Part shown: in pieces, positions 1 to 11,028 of the stretch
How positions within the stretch are numbered: the first letter of the stretch is position 1
Layout: each line of letters opens with the position of its first letter
Notes under the pieces: generated by a model
The model's input: the letters and a program-made list of their open reading frames with translations, nothing else
Databases searched by the model: none
Told to the model about the DNA's origin: nothing
Assembly: GCA_036971715.1 (NCBI GenBank)
Contig: JAVHJL010000007.1
Span: forward strand, 1,364,001-1,428,000
Length of the DNA stretch: 64,000 bases
Direction: 5' to 3'
Source of the DNA: Arthrobotrys musiformis
Taxonomy: Eukaryota > Ascomycota > Orbiliomycetes > Orbiliales > Orbiliaceae
Made by a program: the position numbers and the translations under genes

Positions 1-225
1 AGAGCCTGTCCATAGCCAGCTAGTAAACTGTGAAATAAACCAAAGGAAACAAATTGACTGCTGGAAGTGACTGGGTACGAGACCAATCTAGCCCCCTTTT
101 CTGTTTGATATACAGAGAAAGGACTCTAACACAGTTGGGACGCTATTCACGGTTGCTTCTATTGTATGTAAGTAAGGGGAGTCCGAGAAATCTTTTAAGA
201 TGCCTCAAAATTAAAATTGTTTTGA

Positions 226-696
226 TCACTTGATGGGCTCTGGCACTATATCTATGGCAATAACGCCCAGAGATATCATCATATCAGCCCATGAGCCACC
301 GGACTCCCATCCACTGCTGCCCTTGCTGCCCTTGTAACACGTGATGAATTCCTCGAATCTAAACTTAGGGTCTTTCGCATCTACTTCGACCCACAAATTG
401 ATTTTTTCTCTGTCTGGGAGTGCCCTGCTAGTCGTCTGAGAGGCGCTCCCGTCAGCGTTAGACGCTTCCAGTCTCACATCCTCCTGTGAGAGTCCCACTT
501 GAGTGTTATTGACCTTGATGGTGAAGGAGCCATATCCGTATGGAGGGACGATTTCTGGTGCATTAAATTCTGTGTAAGGGACTTGAAAATCCGCGCCATA
601 ATCTTCGGAGGGCTCGATCATACACGTCTCATCCATTGCTGGATTGAAGGCTTTGATCGTGAAAGAGGTGTTGTTGAGGACTTGAACTAACTTCAT
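226..696 (-). CDS. Small beta-rich hypothetical protein, 156 aa
   Basis: Single-exon reading frame starting at an ATG and running to a TGA, with no recognisable family. The protein is acidic, with no signal peptide or membrane segment. Alternating hydrophobic and polar stretches (FTIKAFN, GSFTIKVNN, INLWVEVDA, VIAIDIVPEP) look like a compact beta-sandwich. Three cysteines are scattered and form no obvious motif. The nearest gene is the A-type coiled-coil gene on the same strand, 1.4 kb away, so it could belong to that cluster, but nothing in the sequence proves this. The length and even codon use over 156 codons support a real gene; conservation is untested. Confidence 0.5.
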   Translation of the reverse strand: MKLVQVLNNTSFTIKAFNPAMDETCMIEPSEDYGADFQVPYTEFNAPEIVPPYGYGSFTIKVNNTQVGLSQEDVRLEASNADGSASQTTSRALPDREKINLWVEVDAKDPKFRFEEFITCYKGSKGSSGWESGGSWADMMISLGVIAIDIVPEPIK

Positions 697-889
697 TGCG
701 CCGGTAATTATTTGGTCTACAGAAGAGAATCTCGGAATAGGTTTTGTAATATTGCAAATCTACGGTAAATCCGATTTAACGATTGTCCTTGTTAGTGAAT
801 ATTACAGCTTCAAAAGTGTTTTGGTACATTCTGCCTTGGCTTTTTGGTTCGTTTATGTTTATGGGCAAGATGAGTTTAGATATAGGCAT

Positions 890-1690
890 GGCGATGTCCT
901 GTAGCTTTTACAATAGCGCTAACATGCTACTGATGGACATGTTGCCATAAAACCCGTATGAACGAGCTTTCTCAGCGAATCCGTTTTCGAAATTTCTCAA
1001 CTCAAAATGCCCGGTAATCATCCTCCTTCAAGCGAGTATCCACTCATAGGGTTTGCTTATACAGGACAGATCCCCGCATTTCCATCTAAATATTAACAGA
1101 GGAATCCGAATTTAGTAAAAGGGGTATTCACACTATAATCCATATCTGTAACAAGAAGATAGCTTGAAGAATTGCAGCTGTTCATAGGGTTTAGCTTTTA
1201 TGTAATATATAGCTCTGCTCTACCACTTAATATCAACAACCGGGGGCCAACCCATGCTTAGTGGTAAAAAAGTGGAACCTCTCTGTATCAGGAAAGTAGT
1301 CTGACGAAATATGGGCTTCCACTTGTAGGGTTTATCTCTTGTTGATTTTACAGGCCTGCTTTATTTCCTTGGCATTCAATGGAAGCTTCAGCCGAGTCTA
1401 AGGACAAAGCGCGTAACGGGTGGGCGTTACCTGTCCTAGAAAAATAATCCAAAGAGGGACGGGTATCCGCTCATAGGATTGAGTTCCTGCATTGTGATGT
1501 ACAGGTCCGCTTCTTGTCTCGTACCCCGCTCCACTATCTCAAGATCTGCAACGTAGTTCCAGTATAGTAACAAAGAGCATAGAGAGGCAATCTTCCCTAT
1601 ATCACAAGGATGGTCTAAAACATGCGATTATCTACTCGAGTACCCATGAATTGGGTTCTTTTGTAAGGGAAACGACTTTACTGTAGTATC
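890..1690. repeat. Degenerate ~140-175 bp tandem repeat tract
   Basis: A motif of the form TATCCNCTCATAGGGTTT, often followed 10-25 bp later by TACAGG, recurs near 1034, 1175, 1315, 1461 and 1638; a weaker trace lies near 890. Spacing is about 140, 140, 147 and 177 bp. The best pair is GAGTATCCACTCATAGG at 1034 and GGGTATCCGCTCATAGG at 1461. The rest of 700-2096 holds no reading frame I can support. Confidence 0.45.
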
Positions 1691-2096
1691 CAGGGCATCT
1701 ACAAGAGAGTTTTAGTATAGCTATATAGCGACAAGAAACATCAAGAGCCTGCACGTATTGCGCTTATATTGACCATTTTGACGGGTTCGTGGAGACGCGC
1801 GTAGGGCGCATTAGGGCCTCGTAGACATGATGTACTAATATTAAAGTGGGGCCGGCTCAGTTGCAACTAAACAAGCCTGGTTTATGTCGATGAGGCGGAG
1901 CACTTCTTAAGTTTAATGTGAGGCGTTTTGTCAAACTGGGCCCATCATGAGACTCTATTATCTAACCTCTCGACAGAAAGACACTCCGAAGACAATAGGT
2001 TAACTCAATTTCATTCTATAAACAGATTTTCATATATAAATGATAACATCATCACGAGGTTCTAATAGCGGTTGAGGCCGTAGTCCCGTACAAAGT

Positions 2097-5020
2097 CTAG
2101 AAATCAAAATCCAGATCCTATAACAGCTTATGCATTAGTAACGCTTTCTCCGGGTCTTGGAATTTAAAGCCTTCGGGATCCCGAATAGTGGACTTACGAG
2201 TGGCTCAACTGACGCGGGTGGAGTAACACCGCTAGCCTTTGCATCTTCAATCGCCTTTCTCTCTTCGGGGCTGGGCAACAACAAAGTCGTAGTCTCGGCC
2301 AGCCCTTTGATTCTTGCTTTCATGTCGGATTCGATGCCTTCTTGCGTCTGTATAATTTTTGGGCAGTTAGCTCTTGCAAGATGAATACTGAACGAATTCT
2401 GGCCTTCCATCTTCATACCTCTCTCGCCTTTTTGGCGACTGCAGCCTTAGCTCCTTCAGCCCACTGTTGCAGTAGGTTTGCCTTTTGGGAAATAGTGTCC
2501 TTAACTTTTGTGTCGTTTGAGCTAGCGATTTGCCCAAGGTTTTCCGTCAAAGTAATACCAGGCGAAATATGATCGTTGGAAAGGTCAACCCACATAGTGG
2601 CGACCTGTCCGAAAACGTTGAAGTATGCTCGGATTGTCAACACATTTTGGAAAATGCAGTCTCGGGTGAAATCACTGAGATGAAAGCCTTTAATGTTGTC
2701 CAGGTCGCCGCCGACGGCTGTGGTAACTGTTTCGATAAATGGCTTAACGGCAGTCTCAATAGCCAGTTCCACAGTTTGAGCTAGTGCCCCGAAAAACTTG
2801 ACAAGCTTCTCGACCTGAGCCTTCATCTTGACAAGCAATACGATGGATTTCATCAAAACTTCTTTGACCTCTTCTAGCGTGATTTTATCATTCTTCAGCT
2901 TTGCCATTTGAGCTTGGACTTCTCCTAGCGCAATTTGGGTTTCCATAAGTCGCTTGTTAGATTCGAGGTACCGAGAATTTGCTTCTTTGTAGCTTTGGTT
3001 CGCGGCATTAGCTCTTGCGCGAGCATTATCCATCATTGCCTGGCCGGCACCCCTCTGTTGAGGGGTCTGCGGTTGTAGCCCTTCTTTTTGCACATCGCCC
3101 TGGAGTTTTTGCAACTGTTCGTGGGTCTCTTTCGTAACTTGGTTGTAGCTTGGTAACTATATCTCAGACTCTTTTGTGAGTAGAAATAAATGCATGCTAG
3201 GGCTAAAATACCTACAGCGTTGATTGGGGTCCCCGGAAGCATTCCGCCGTTTGCTTGTAACTGAACGGCGATATTGTATTGCTTGTTGAAATCATCCTGC
3301 CATTTGATGACTCGCTTGTCCGTCTTCGGAAGCTTTGGGTCTTCGCCCGCATGGTCCCTGATGGCTGTCACGGTCTACGTATGCAACTAAGTTAGTATAT
3401 ATTCTGCAGCACCATAAATAAAATATTAATACGCAGCACCCATACCTGATAGACAATATTTAAGACGCTGATAAGGCTTGAACTTGCGGAGCCAATAGGC
3501 TGTGGTGGATTAAATGTTTCTTTGACTGAGCTGAGCATTTGCACGGCATAAGAAAACCCAGAATGGCCGTTAGAAGAAGCTGTGACTTGCTCCCAATCTA
3601 CGCCATCAGCTCCATTGACTATGCCCTTCAGAATATTCAGGTATATCATGATAGAGTTTATTTGGAGAAGGGCAGGGTCTGCCACACCCGCAATGGTCTG
3701 ACCAGCCGTGTTTAGGAGACCACCTAAAAGATGCTGCCCTAGACCTTCCGGGGTTCCGTTTTGCCCCGCATTTTGTAGCCCTTGGCCGAGGTTCCCCAAT
3801 AGCCCAGTGACTAGTTGCTGAGCCATGCCCGCCGCCTGGGGAGCTTGGGCCTGCCCTTGCCCTCCAGCTCCAACTGCGCCACCGAGAGCCCCACCCAGTG
3901 CGGCAGCTGGATTGGTGCTTTGAAGATAACCCGCACCAAGGTTGGCGGCTGCATTCAAGCCAGAGCCTATCATGTTGACGTAGCTCGACGCCAAGTCCCC
4001 CAGAAGGACCTCCATCCTAAATATATCAAATTGATAAATTAACGACCGTTCTTGATGATTTTTCTGACCGATCAAAAGGATATATGCTGGAGGGTATGGC
4101 TTACCCACTCGGAAAGCTTTCCATGGCTTTCTTAACCTGCGCTTGGGCGTCTTTAACCTGCGTCTTATACATATCCGCTGCCTCTTTGGAATGAGCAACA
4201 TTCTTTTCCATGGTTCGTTCTTCAATCTCCTTCGCTGTGATATCTATTTCGTTTTGCAAGCGTTTTGCTTCTGTTTCTGACTGCTGTTGCACACAGGAAA
4301 CGTGGAACTTGCAAAGATAGGTAAGCCATTGAGCAAATTTAAGGTCCATCATAAGCGCTGCGCTATGACATTTATCTGCCGACTTCTGGAAGAGGCCCAT
4401 ATAATTAGCTAGATAGAGCTTTGCATCTTCAGGGTTGTTGAGACAGTTTAGGATTTGCGAGCAATTCTAGATTAAAAGACCATGTGTTAATCGGCTGCAA
4501 TTATTGCTTTCTTTAGGCTTGCCATTGGGATTATACCTTTCCTGTCATTGCCGCAGAATAATTTTTTATCGTTCCCATCCCTCGCTCAGCTTGTAGGAAG
4601 GCAATTCTTCCAAGATTGCTGGCTTGAACAAGGCCAGCCTGTAAGCTCGTGGGACTATCCGTACGTTAGCTTTCCTCTGATTTTTATTCAACAACATTCG
4701 GAAACGCAAATCTTGAGCAGGTTGATCAATTCTTACCTTGTCTGATTCGTTATTACCTGGCTGTCGAGATTCGAGGTTTCGTAATCAAAGGTAGATATCT
4801 TTGTGGCAGTCGCAATTGGTGATGAAGCAGCGATGAAGCAGCCTCCCATACAGTTGATTGCGACAGGAGCGGCCATGAGCAGTTCCTCCCAACGGTATTG
4901 GAATAGAATCGTGCTTTTGATTTCTTTTGAGACATCATTGATCGCTGCGGACGTCATCGCATTCCTACGATCAGCTTCTTTCTTGACGACAAGCGCTAAT
5001 TTCTCTTCCCGTGTTGCCAT
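2097..5020 (-). CDS. A-type coiled-coil membrane-active-like protein, copy 1 (788 aa)
   Basis: Eight exons fit in phase: 5020-4757, 4638-4537, 4466-4105, 4016-3446, 3374-3216, 3156-2419, 2347-2198, 2117-2097. The ATG at 5020 is chosen because homology to the second copy (11029-13784) begins there. The product has a helical N-terminus with a hydrophobic motif APVAINCMGGCFIA (about residues 51-64) shared with copy 2. A long helical region follows (residues 120-240), then a Gly/Ala-rich stretch (ALGGALGGAVGAGG, about 280-295), then a further long coiled coil (490-640) with the shared VLMKSI and VKPFI segments. The last exon encodes only DLDFDF. There is no signal peptide. Function is unknown. 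The architecture recalls alpha-helical pore-forming proteins, but this is inference. The gene is divergent from the B-type gene at 6144 and appears intact. Confidence 0.75.
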
Positions 5021-6143
5021 ATTGACAGAGTTATGAGATGGTAGTACGATAGCGAAGTTTCGACGTTTCACGGAATTCCGGAACAGTATATGGTTGTGAA
5101 AGAAATTCTTACACTTTTATGCAATTACCAAAAGTACGGGCTTCGGATGTTCACAGATTTATATAACACTCTGGTGGGTTCTGATCCTTCGAAGCCAGAT
5201 TGATTTCGGACGATGTGATGATAGCTTTGATGTGGACCCCATGTTTTCCAAGTACCCCATCAGGCGCCTTAGGTGCTAATTCTTCCAGGGCTTTTACAGT
5301 CAATTCGAATATAGTCGAAAATACGCGGAGGATACGTAATTGTCATGACTGGACATTTTAACAGATTCTCGAAATATTTCCTGGAACAGACACCGCCATT
5401 GTCTCGTCTCCAGCCCCCCTGGTATTGCCCCACCTGGCACCGCCATTGCTTCGGGAGTTTTGATATTCGATATGAGCCAAAAGACTACGGGAATACATGA
5501 TCTTTCCACCGCCCGCTGTAATAGGAAGTTCCATCAGCCCACAGGTCCAGTTTTGTTACATTTCTCCACTCCCCCACCTATAACAAACGAGCCTCTGCCG
5601 TTTAGATTTAATCATAGTGCATAGTCAAGTATGGTGACGCGAAAAAGCGGGGATAGCGGCGACCAAGAACGTCCAAAGTTTGTCCGGGGTAATTTCTGTT
5701 TCGGGTAACATACCAACTTAAGCGCTAGCTCGACCCGCAGGCCCCAAAACAACTGCCAACGCAGCAAGCCAAACGTAACGTTACCCGCTCATCGCCACCC
5801 CCCAATTTTACAATCGCATGCGCAATATGCGAACTTGGTATGGAAATCCTGCTTATCGTAACGATTCCGTACTAGATGTTCCATAGATACGTATGTACGC
5901 CAGGAAGAGTGCATCCCCTAATAGGCCGGGCTCACTACTTGATCCCGATATTAACTATACGCAGAACTCCCTTACGACTCCCCGAAGGATTTCATTCTAC
6001 GTCAAAGCCCACTTCACGCCAGTAGAATTTCTCTCCCATAGAGATCCCTTCACGTTCTACACTCCAAAATTACAGCTTTCCTCGTTTATAACATTGATTG
6101 CTTATTTTACTTCATAGTTACGGTCGGGCCCTAGTAACCAAAG
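5021..6143. promoter_or_regulatory. Divergent intergenic region between A-type copy 1 and B-type copy 1
   Basis: About 1.1 kb separates the start codons of two divergently transcribed cluster genes, so both promoters must lie here. I see no clear TATA box or recurring operator. The B-side start context is CCAAAGATGG, a good fungal start context. Short reading frames here (for example 5300-5509 minus and 5893-6117 plus) show no protein-like features. Confidence 0.4.
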
Positions 6144-7484
6144 ATGGGTGTCTTGGAAGACATCGAGAAGCAGATCGCTGAGATCGACACCGAGTTATGG
6201 TGGGCTGAAAGAGATTTCAAGGAACTTATGGGGGAGCTGAATTCTACACCGAATCGAATCCGTTCTTCGGTTGACGCTCTCAAGAAATCCATGCGACAGT
6301 TAGAATTGGTGACTGAAGCAATTTGGGTGGAATCTGGTGCAGTTAAGAAACTTACACAGAGTTCTCGAATCCATTCCATCACTGGACATATACAAAAAGT
6401 CGCGAAGAAAGATCCGAGCAAAGCGACTGTCCAGTATCAGATGGAATTAGCACATCAGTCTTTCGAAAACTTATTTGATACCATAAACGGTATTCTTCAA
6501 CAGAGCTTTGATCTACATCCAAAGGTACGAGACTCAACCACGCGGAAATCAAAACCTCCTAATCAGATATTATAGTTCAGCGAGTTGCTCTCGGCAAAAG
6601 TGTTACCATTGGACCGAGTCATCAAAAACCTGGAAGACCAGATCGTCAAGTTGGAAATACAAGCAAAGGAGGCATATAAAACTGCCCAAAGTAATTCCCA
6701 ACAGCAAAGACAAGCGTACAATGAGATCAAAGAACAACTGGAGAGAAAGAAGAATAAGTTGAATAGCCTCAAAAGTCAAGTAAGTTACTAAAAACCATAT
6801 TTTGAAAATACCTAAGCGAAACAACTCGGAGTTGAGATTTTGAACGAATTCACTAAAAAAACTCTGATAAAACAGAGAAAACAATTTTTCGTGATAATCA
6901 ACCCCATTTGGGCCGCGATAGTAGGAAAGGATATCAATATCACGCAAGAAGTTGTCGAAATGCTTGAAAAAAACCTTTCGGATCAAATGGACGCAGTGAG
7001 GGAGGCGGAAAGGAGAGAACAAAAGGCGGCAGAATATCTGAGAAGAGCCCAATCTTCACGGTCTCAACTAAGAGAACTCGGTGGCGTTGCTAGTCTTCTC
7101 ATTGCGCAATTGACAATTGTCCAAGGAAGACTTATAACACTCAAGGACCTTCTCTCTCGGACGATCTTGAAGATTGCGGCCATTAAAGATAGGAGCGAAA
7201 TTGCGAAAGACCTTTCACTTAATAACGAAGACTACATGGAACACGTGTTGGAAGTTTGTGCAGCAGTCCTGGTTGATCCGAGAGTGGAAGACTTTGTGTT
7301 GACCATTCATCAGAGAATCCTTGATCTATGCAACGGGAAGCCGCCGCCCGCTATCGCTACAGCAGCTACCATGGTAGAAAAATCTCTCAAGGACGTCAAA
7401 TTCAAGCTAAGGCTAGAAGTTGCGGTTTCAGAAACTATTGCTGGCCACGACATTAAAAAGCAAATTACGGGCGTGTCTATATAA
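6144..7484 (+). CDS. B-type coiled-coil protein, copy 1 (410 aa)
   Basis: Three phase-0 exons: 6144-6524, 6576-6779 and about 6837-7484. The last acceptor is the least certain, because the alternative at 6816 breaks the frame. Exon 1 (127 aa) is helical. Exon 2 (68 aa) is nearly pure coiled coil rich in Lys, Glu and Gln. Exon 3 opens with a hydrophobic segment (FFVIINPIWAAIVG, about residues 212-225), followed by a charged helix and a second hydrophobic helix (GGVASLLIAQLTIV). No signal peptide or known catalytic motif is visible. Exon number, phase and exon sizes match the gene at 8761, so the two are probably diverged paralogs. Position beside an A-type gene suggests a partner protein. Function is not established. 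Confidence 0.65.
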
Positions 7485-8760
7485 ACTTCAGATATTTAGC
7501 TTTACTAAGATGCTCTGTTTTCTTTCCCTACTCGCTTCCCGTACATATGCTTTTGGCGGAAAGACTATTGACGGTTTTCTCGAAAAAGAGACAGTAAAGT
7601 TGACTCGGACTCGGCTGAGAGTTCTGGCTAAACGGCGCTTGGGCACGTGACTATTCGGTGTAGGTGTGGGCTGGTGTGGGCTGGTGTGGGGTCAACCATC
7701 CGGCAGGGGCTTATCCATCAGTTCCAAGTATCTTATGATTTCCTTAGGTATTTTGGTTAGGCTGTATTTTCTTGGCTTTGAGGGCCTGATAGAGAGCAGA
7801 GACACCGGTCGCTGTCCGGGATACCCTTGGGGCTGATCAGGTTTGTACGCTACAGAATCGGGTCGACTATGCATAACGAGAACTAGTGACGTAGGATTTG
7901 TCAGTCGAATTGATTGCTAAAGTAGAAATGAACAATGGAACAATAGCCCTGTTTCGGGCTATAGCATAGCAAGTAATATATTACAAGAATTCATAAACTA
8001 TTTACTGCGCATACCGCTAGGCTCCACACTGATTTAGTCTCGTACCCGGACCGCACAAAGCACTGATTCAAATAAATTAAAGCTTTAGCGTGATATCTAC
8101 GAAGAAGGTGATGTTCAACCAATAACTCTGAAGTCAACGTTAGCGAATTTTCTTTAAGTTCGAGCGCTATGCATGTCAGTTTCCCCTCCTTCGATACCGT
8201 GGAGGATCTTCTTTAGCCCGTTTTAGGTACACGTACCGAGCATTCCACCGATTCCGAATTTAATCAATCAAGCAGGAGATCCCAGTACTTTCTATGAATG
8301 CTGACGAGTCATTGACAGCATATGCCCCGTCTAGAAACGCATGCGCCATACGTATTGACACGAGCTGATAATTAGTGGAGCAACAAGCTTGCCTCGGCAT
8401 ACTTAATGGACCTAACAGGTAGGGCCCATAGAGCGGTCTTAAAACGGTGATGCTATAGCTAGGTCAGGGCTACCTGTTCTTCTTCTTCAGCTGGGTGCCG
8501 CACCGTGGAGTATTGTTTGCTTATTCAAGCCCCCCAGCGCCAGCCAGTCTCTTACACCAGAGCTGGCCAAAGGCGCCAGCCAGTCTTTTCTACCATTTGT
8601 GCGGTTCGTACATAATATATTTTTCTTGTGCTGGTTCGGCACTTATTGGAATTTCGAGTGCCGACAAACTTACTAAAATCCTGAATGTATAAATAGTACA
8701 ATGTGCTCACTATAACCTTTTGAGGAGACATCTAGCTGCGAAGCGCTTGTCACCGGAATT
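7485..8760. other. Gene-less spacer between the two B-type genes
   Basis: No supportable gene. It contains three tandem copies of a 10-bp unit GGTGTGGGCT (7663-7692) just after the first B-type gene, and one occurrence of the recurring motif TCTCGTACCC (near 8039). Confidence 0.4.
7663..7692. repeat. 10-bp tandem repeat, three copies
   Basis: The unit GGTGTGGGCT is repeated three times head to tail, the last copy ending GGGG instead of GGCT. It is a simple minisatellite-like tract downstream of the B-type copy 1 stop codon. Confidence 0.8.
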
Positions 8761-10153
8761 ATGAGTGATGCCAACCGAATCAGAGATGCTCAGAGAAAGG
8801 AAAACGCAGAGAGGGCGGAGAAAAGTAAGGGTAAAATATTAGGCACAGAGGCTGACGAAGAACTGGAGACTTTAGTGAATGAGTTTAAGGAACGCTCAAA
8901 TCAGTTTCAGTTGCAATATCAGGTCTACAATCGAGAATATGAAAAGCATACGCAGGAACTTGATAAAATACCGACGCAGATTGAAAAAATACAGGATACC
9001 TTAAAAGATGGGATGGAGCAGGTGCGGAAGGCGGCGGCTGCTCTTGCGTACTATCCAGTGGAAACGGAACCCCAGGCGGGAGGTAGCCAGAATCCATTCC
9101 TGGAGCATTTTGAAAATGCATTGAAGATACTCCTTGGCGCTGGGGAAGAGGCGGCAGCTGAGTTTCAAAGATTAGGGGCCCTTCACGTATATGTGAGTTA
9201 GAACGCGCCGACCTCAGATTTTGATTCCTTGGTTTAACAAACGGTTGAAAATACTGTAGGTTGTGGATCTAACTTCGCGCAGCCTCGTATTCTTAGATGA
9301 AAACGAGAAACTCTCGAAGGAAGTCAGCCTTGAGTTGAACCACCGGGAAGAAGAGTTGATCAGGCAAAAACCCCAGCTAGAAGAGTCACGAAAGGCTTTA
9401 GAGCAGCTCCGCGATTACTTCAAAAAGCTTGATAAAAAACTGGACAGCGTGGACAAGATGATTGAAAAAGTAAAGCTATAGTTGTGATCCACAAACTCGT
9501 ATGGGAACTTTACTGACACGAGTAACGATATTAAGTTGAACAATTTACCAATCGGCAGCAAACATGCTGCAGACAAGGCCGGGCTACCGCGAGATATGAG
9601 CAGCTACTACCGGGCCATCCAGATCGTGCAAGAGGAAATATCACTAGTTTACAAGCGTACAGAGCAACTTAACTATCGGATAACACACGTTCAAGATGCC
9701 CGGAATGTGATGCAGAGGGTTCAAAAGTTTTCATCATTACTAGAGGAAAGATTGAGGTCATTGGTCAAACGGTTGGTTCTTTTAGAGGAGCAGCTACCGG
9801 CTTTGAAGCGCGGCTTCTGTTTAGCTACTAGGACTGCTCGCTGCCTCGGGGTCCTCAGCGAGGGCATCTCGCAACGCTATACTAAAAGGGAGGACTACGC
9901 AACGGGTATTCTAGAAATTGTTGTTGCTACATTATTCTTAGCATCGATGGAAGCTTGTGCAAGATCTATTTTGAAGGAGCTTACAGCCTGCACCAAGATG
10001 GGTAGTCTTTCTGCTGATATGCAAAGCAAAATTTATGCGACCGACCGGGAGATCACGAAAGCAATGTTAGCTCTCAATATGGATCCCGATAAGAAATCGC
10101 GTGAAGACGCTAAGCGAAGGGCGAAGCAAAGGTTCCTAGGCCTATACGATTAA
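8761..10153 (+). CDS. B-type coiled-coil protein, copy 2 (419 aa)
   Basis: Three phase-0 exons: 8761-9192, 9260-9469 and 9536-10153. The ATG at 8761 opens a highly charged N-terminus. Exon 1 (144 aa) is helical. Exon 2 (70 aa) is a Lys/Glu-rich coiled coil (for example RDYFKKLDKKLDSVDKMIEK). Exon 3 (205 aa) continues the coil and contains a hydrophobic helix (GILEIVVATLFLASMEA, about residues 345-362). There is no signal peptide, and the C-terminus is basic. Its exon layout mirrors the gene at 6144, but sequence identity between the two is low by eye, so paralogy rests mainly on architecture. It is transcribed in the same direction as the A-type copy 2 that follows 0.9 kb downstream. Function is unknown. 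Confidence 0.65.
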
Positions 10154-11028
10154 TTGCGTTGGGCCATTCCTTAGATAACAGAGCATTATTATTTGCTATA
10201 CCTGTTAGGAGATCATCGACGATGTGTTGATGTGTTGGTTCATCTTGTGTAGTAAATGATAGTATTAATTATTAGGATAATTAATAGAACAAGATGAGAA
10301 GAGAATCTTTCTCTTCATCGTCAACATCAACCTCATCTCCTTCTTCTTCATCACCACGTGCGTAGTGGCGATAACAATAGCTAGTGTTAGAATCTACCTG
10401 TCAGCTGCAACACGGATACTGACGGATGCCTCTTCAAAGCTTCCACTTTTCAGGGCTGATCGTATCCACATGCGTTAAATAATTAGGTAGACTATCCGTT
10501 CGGCTGCGGTCGTGCTTTTGTACAAATATATATGCCATATTGAGTGGATCTCTATAGGCTCCACAGTCGGATTCTTGTACGCAATTCATTGCTGCTGAGC
10601 TGAGTTCTTAAAGTTTCCCCGAGATAGTTAACATTCGTTCCGGGTTAGCTTCGTCGTAAATGTGAGCTTACCGAAAACGACGGCACACAGGTATATCCGC
10701 CAGCGGAGCATAAATTTATACACCCCACCAACGACACACCTGTATTAGATCCGTAAATTAACGTAGAATTAGCGGCGGGGCTACGTAACGAGTAATTCAG
10801 CAAGGAGCTGTGGGTGATAGATACCCGCAAGGATAGTAGCACCTGCCTCCTTCGCTGTTCAACTACCTTTTGACAAATAAATAGAACCTCGCTTTCAGCT
10901 AACCTTAGAATTACAACTTGTCCTCCTTAGCTTTCCACGCCCCAATCCTCAATTGACCCATTTTCAATTTAAAATTTACAACTGAGTTTATCTTTCCCCG
11001 AATCCATACTCTCGTCGTTTCGAACAAA
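10154..11028. other. Spacer upstream of A-type copy 2
   Basis: No supportable gene. It holds a short TTCTTC/CATC-rich stretch (about 10295-10360). The leader just before 11029 is pyrimidine-rich (TTTATCTTTCCCCG), as is common upstream of fungal start codons, so the A-type copy 2 promoter must lie here. Confidence 0.35.

Noticed and set aside
2135..2197. Read-through C-terminus of the A-type copy 1 ending in KTRRKRY
   Set aside because: A GTAAGT donor, a TACTAAT branch site and a TATAG acceptor remove it and yield a tail matching that of copy 2.
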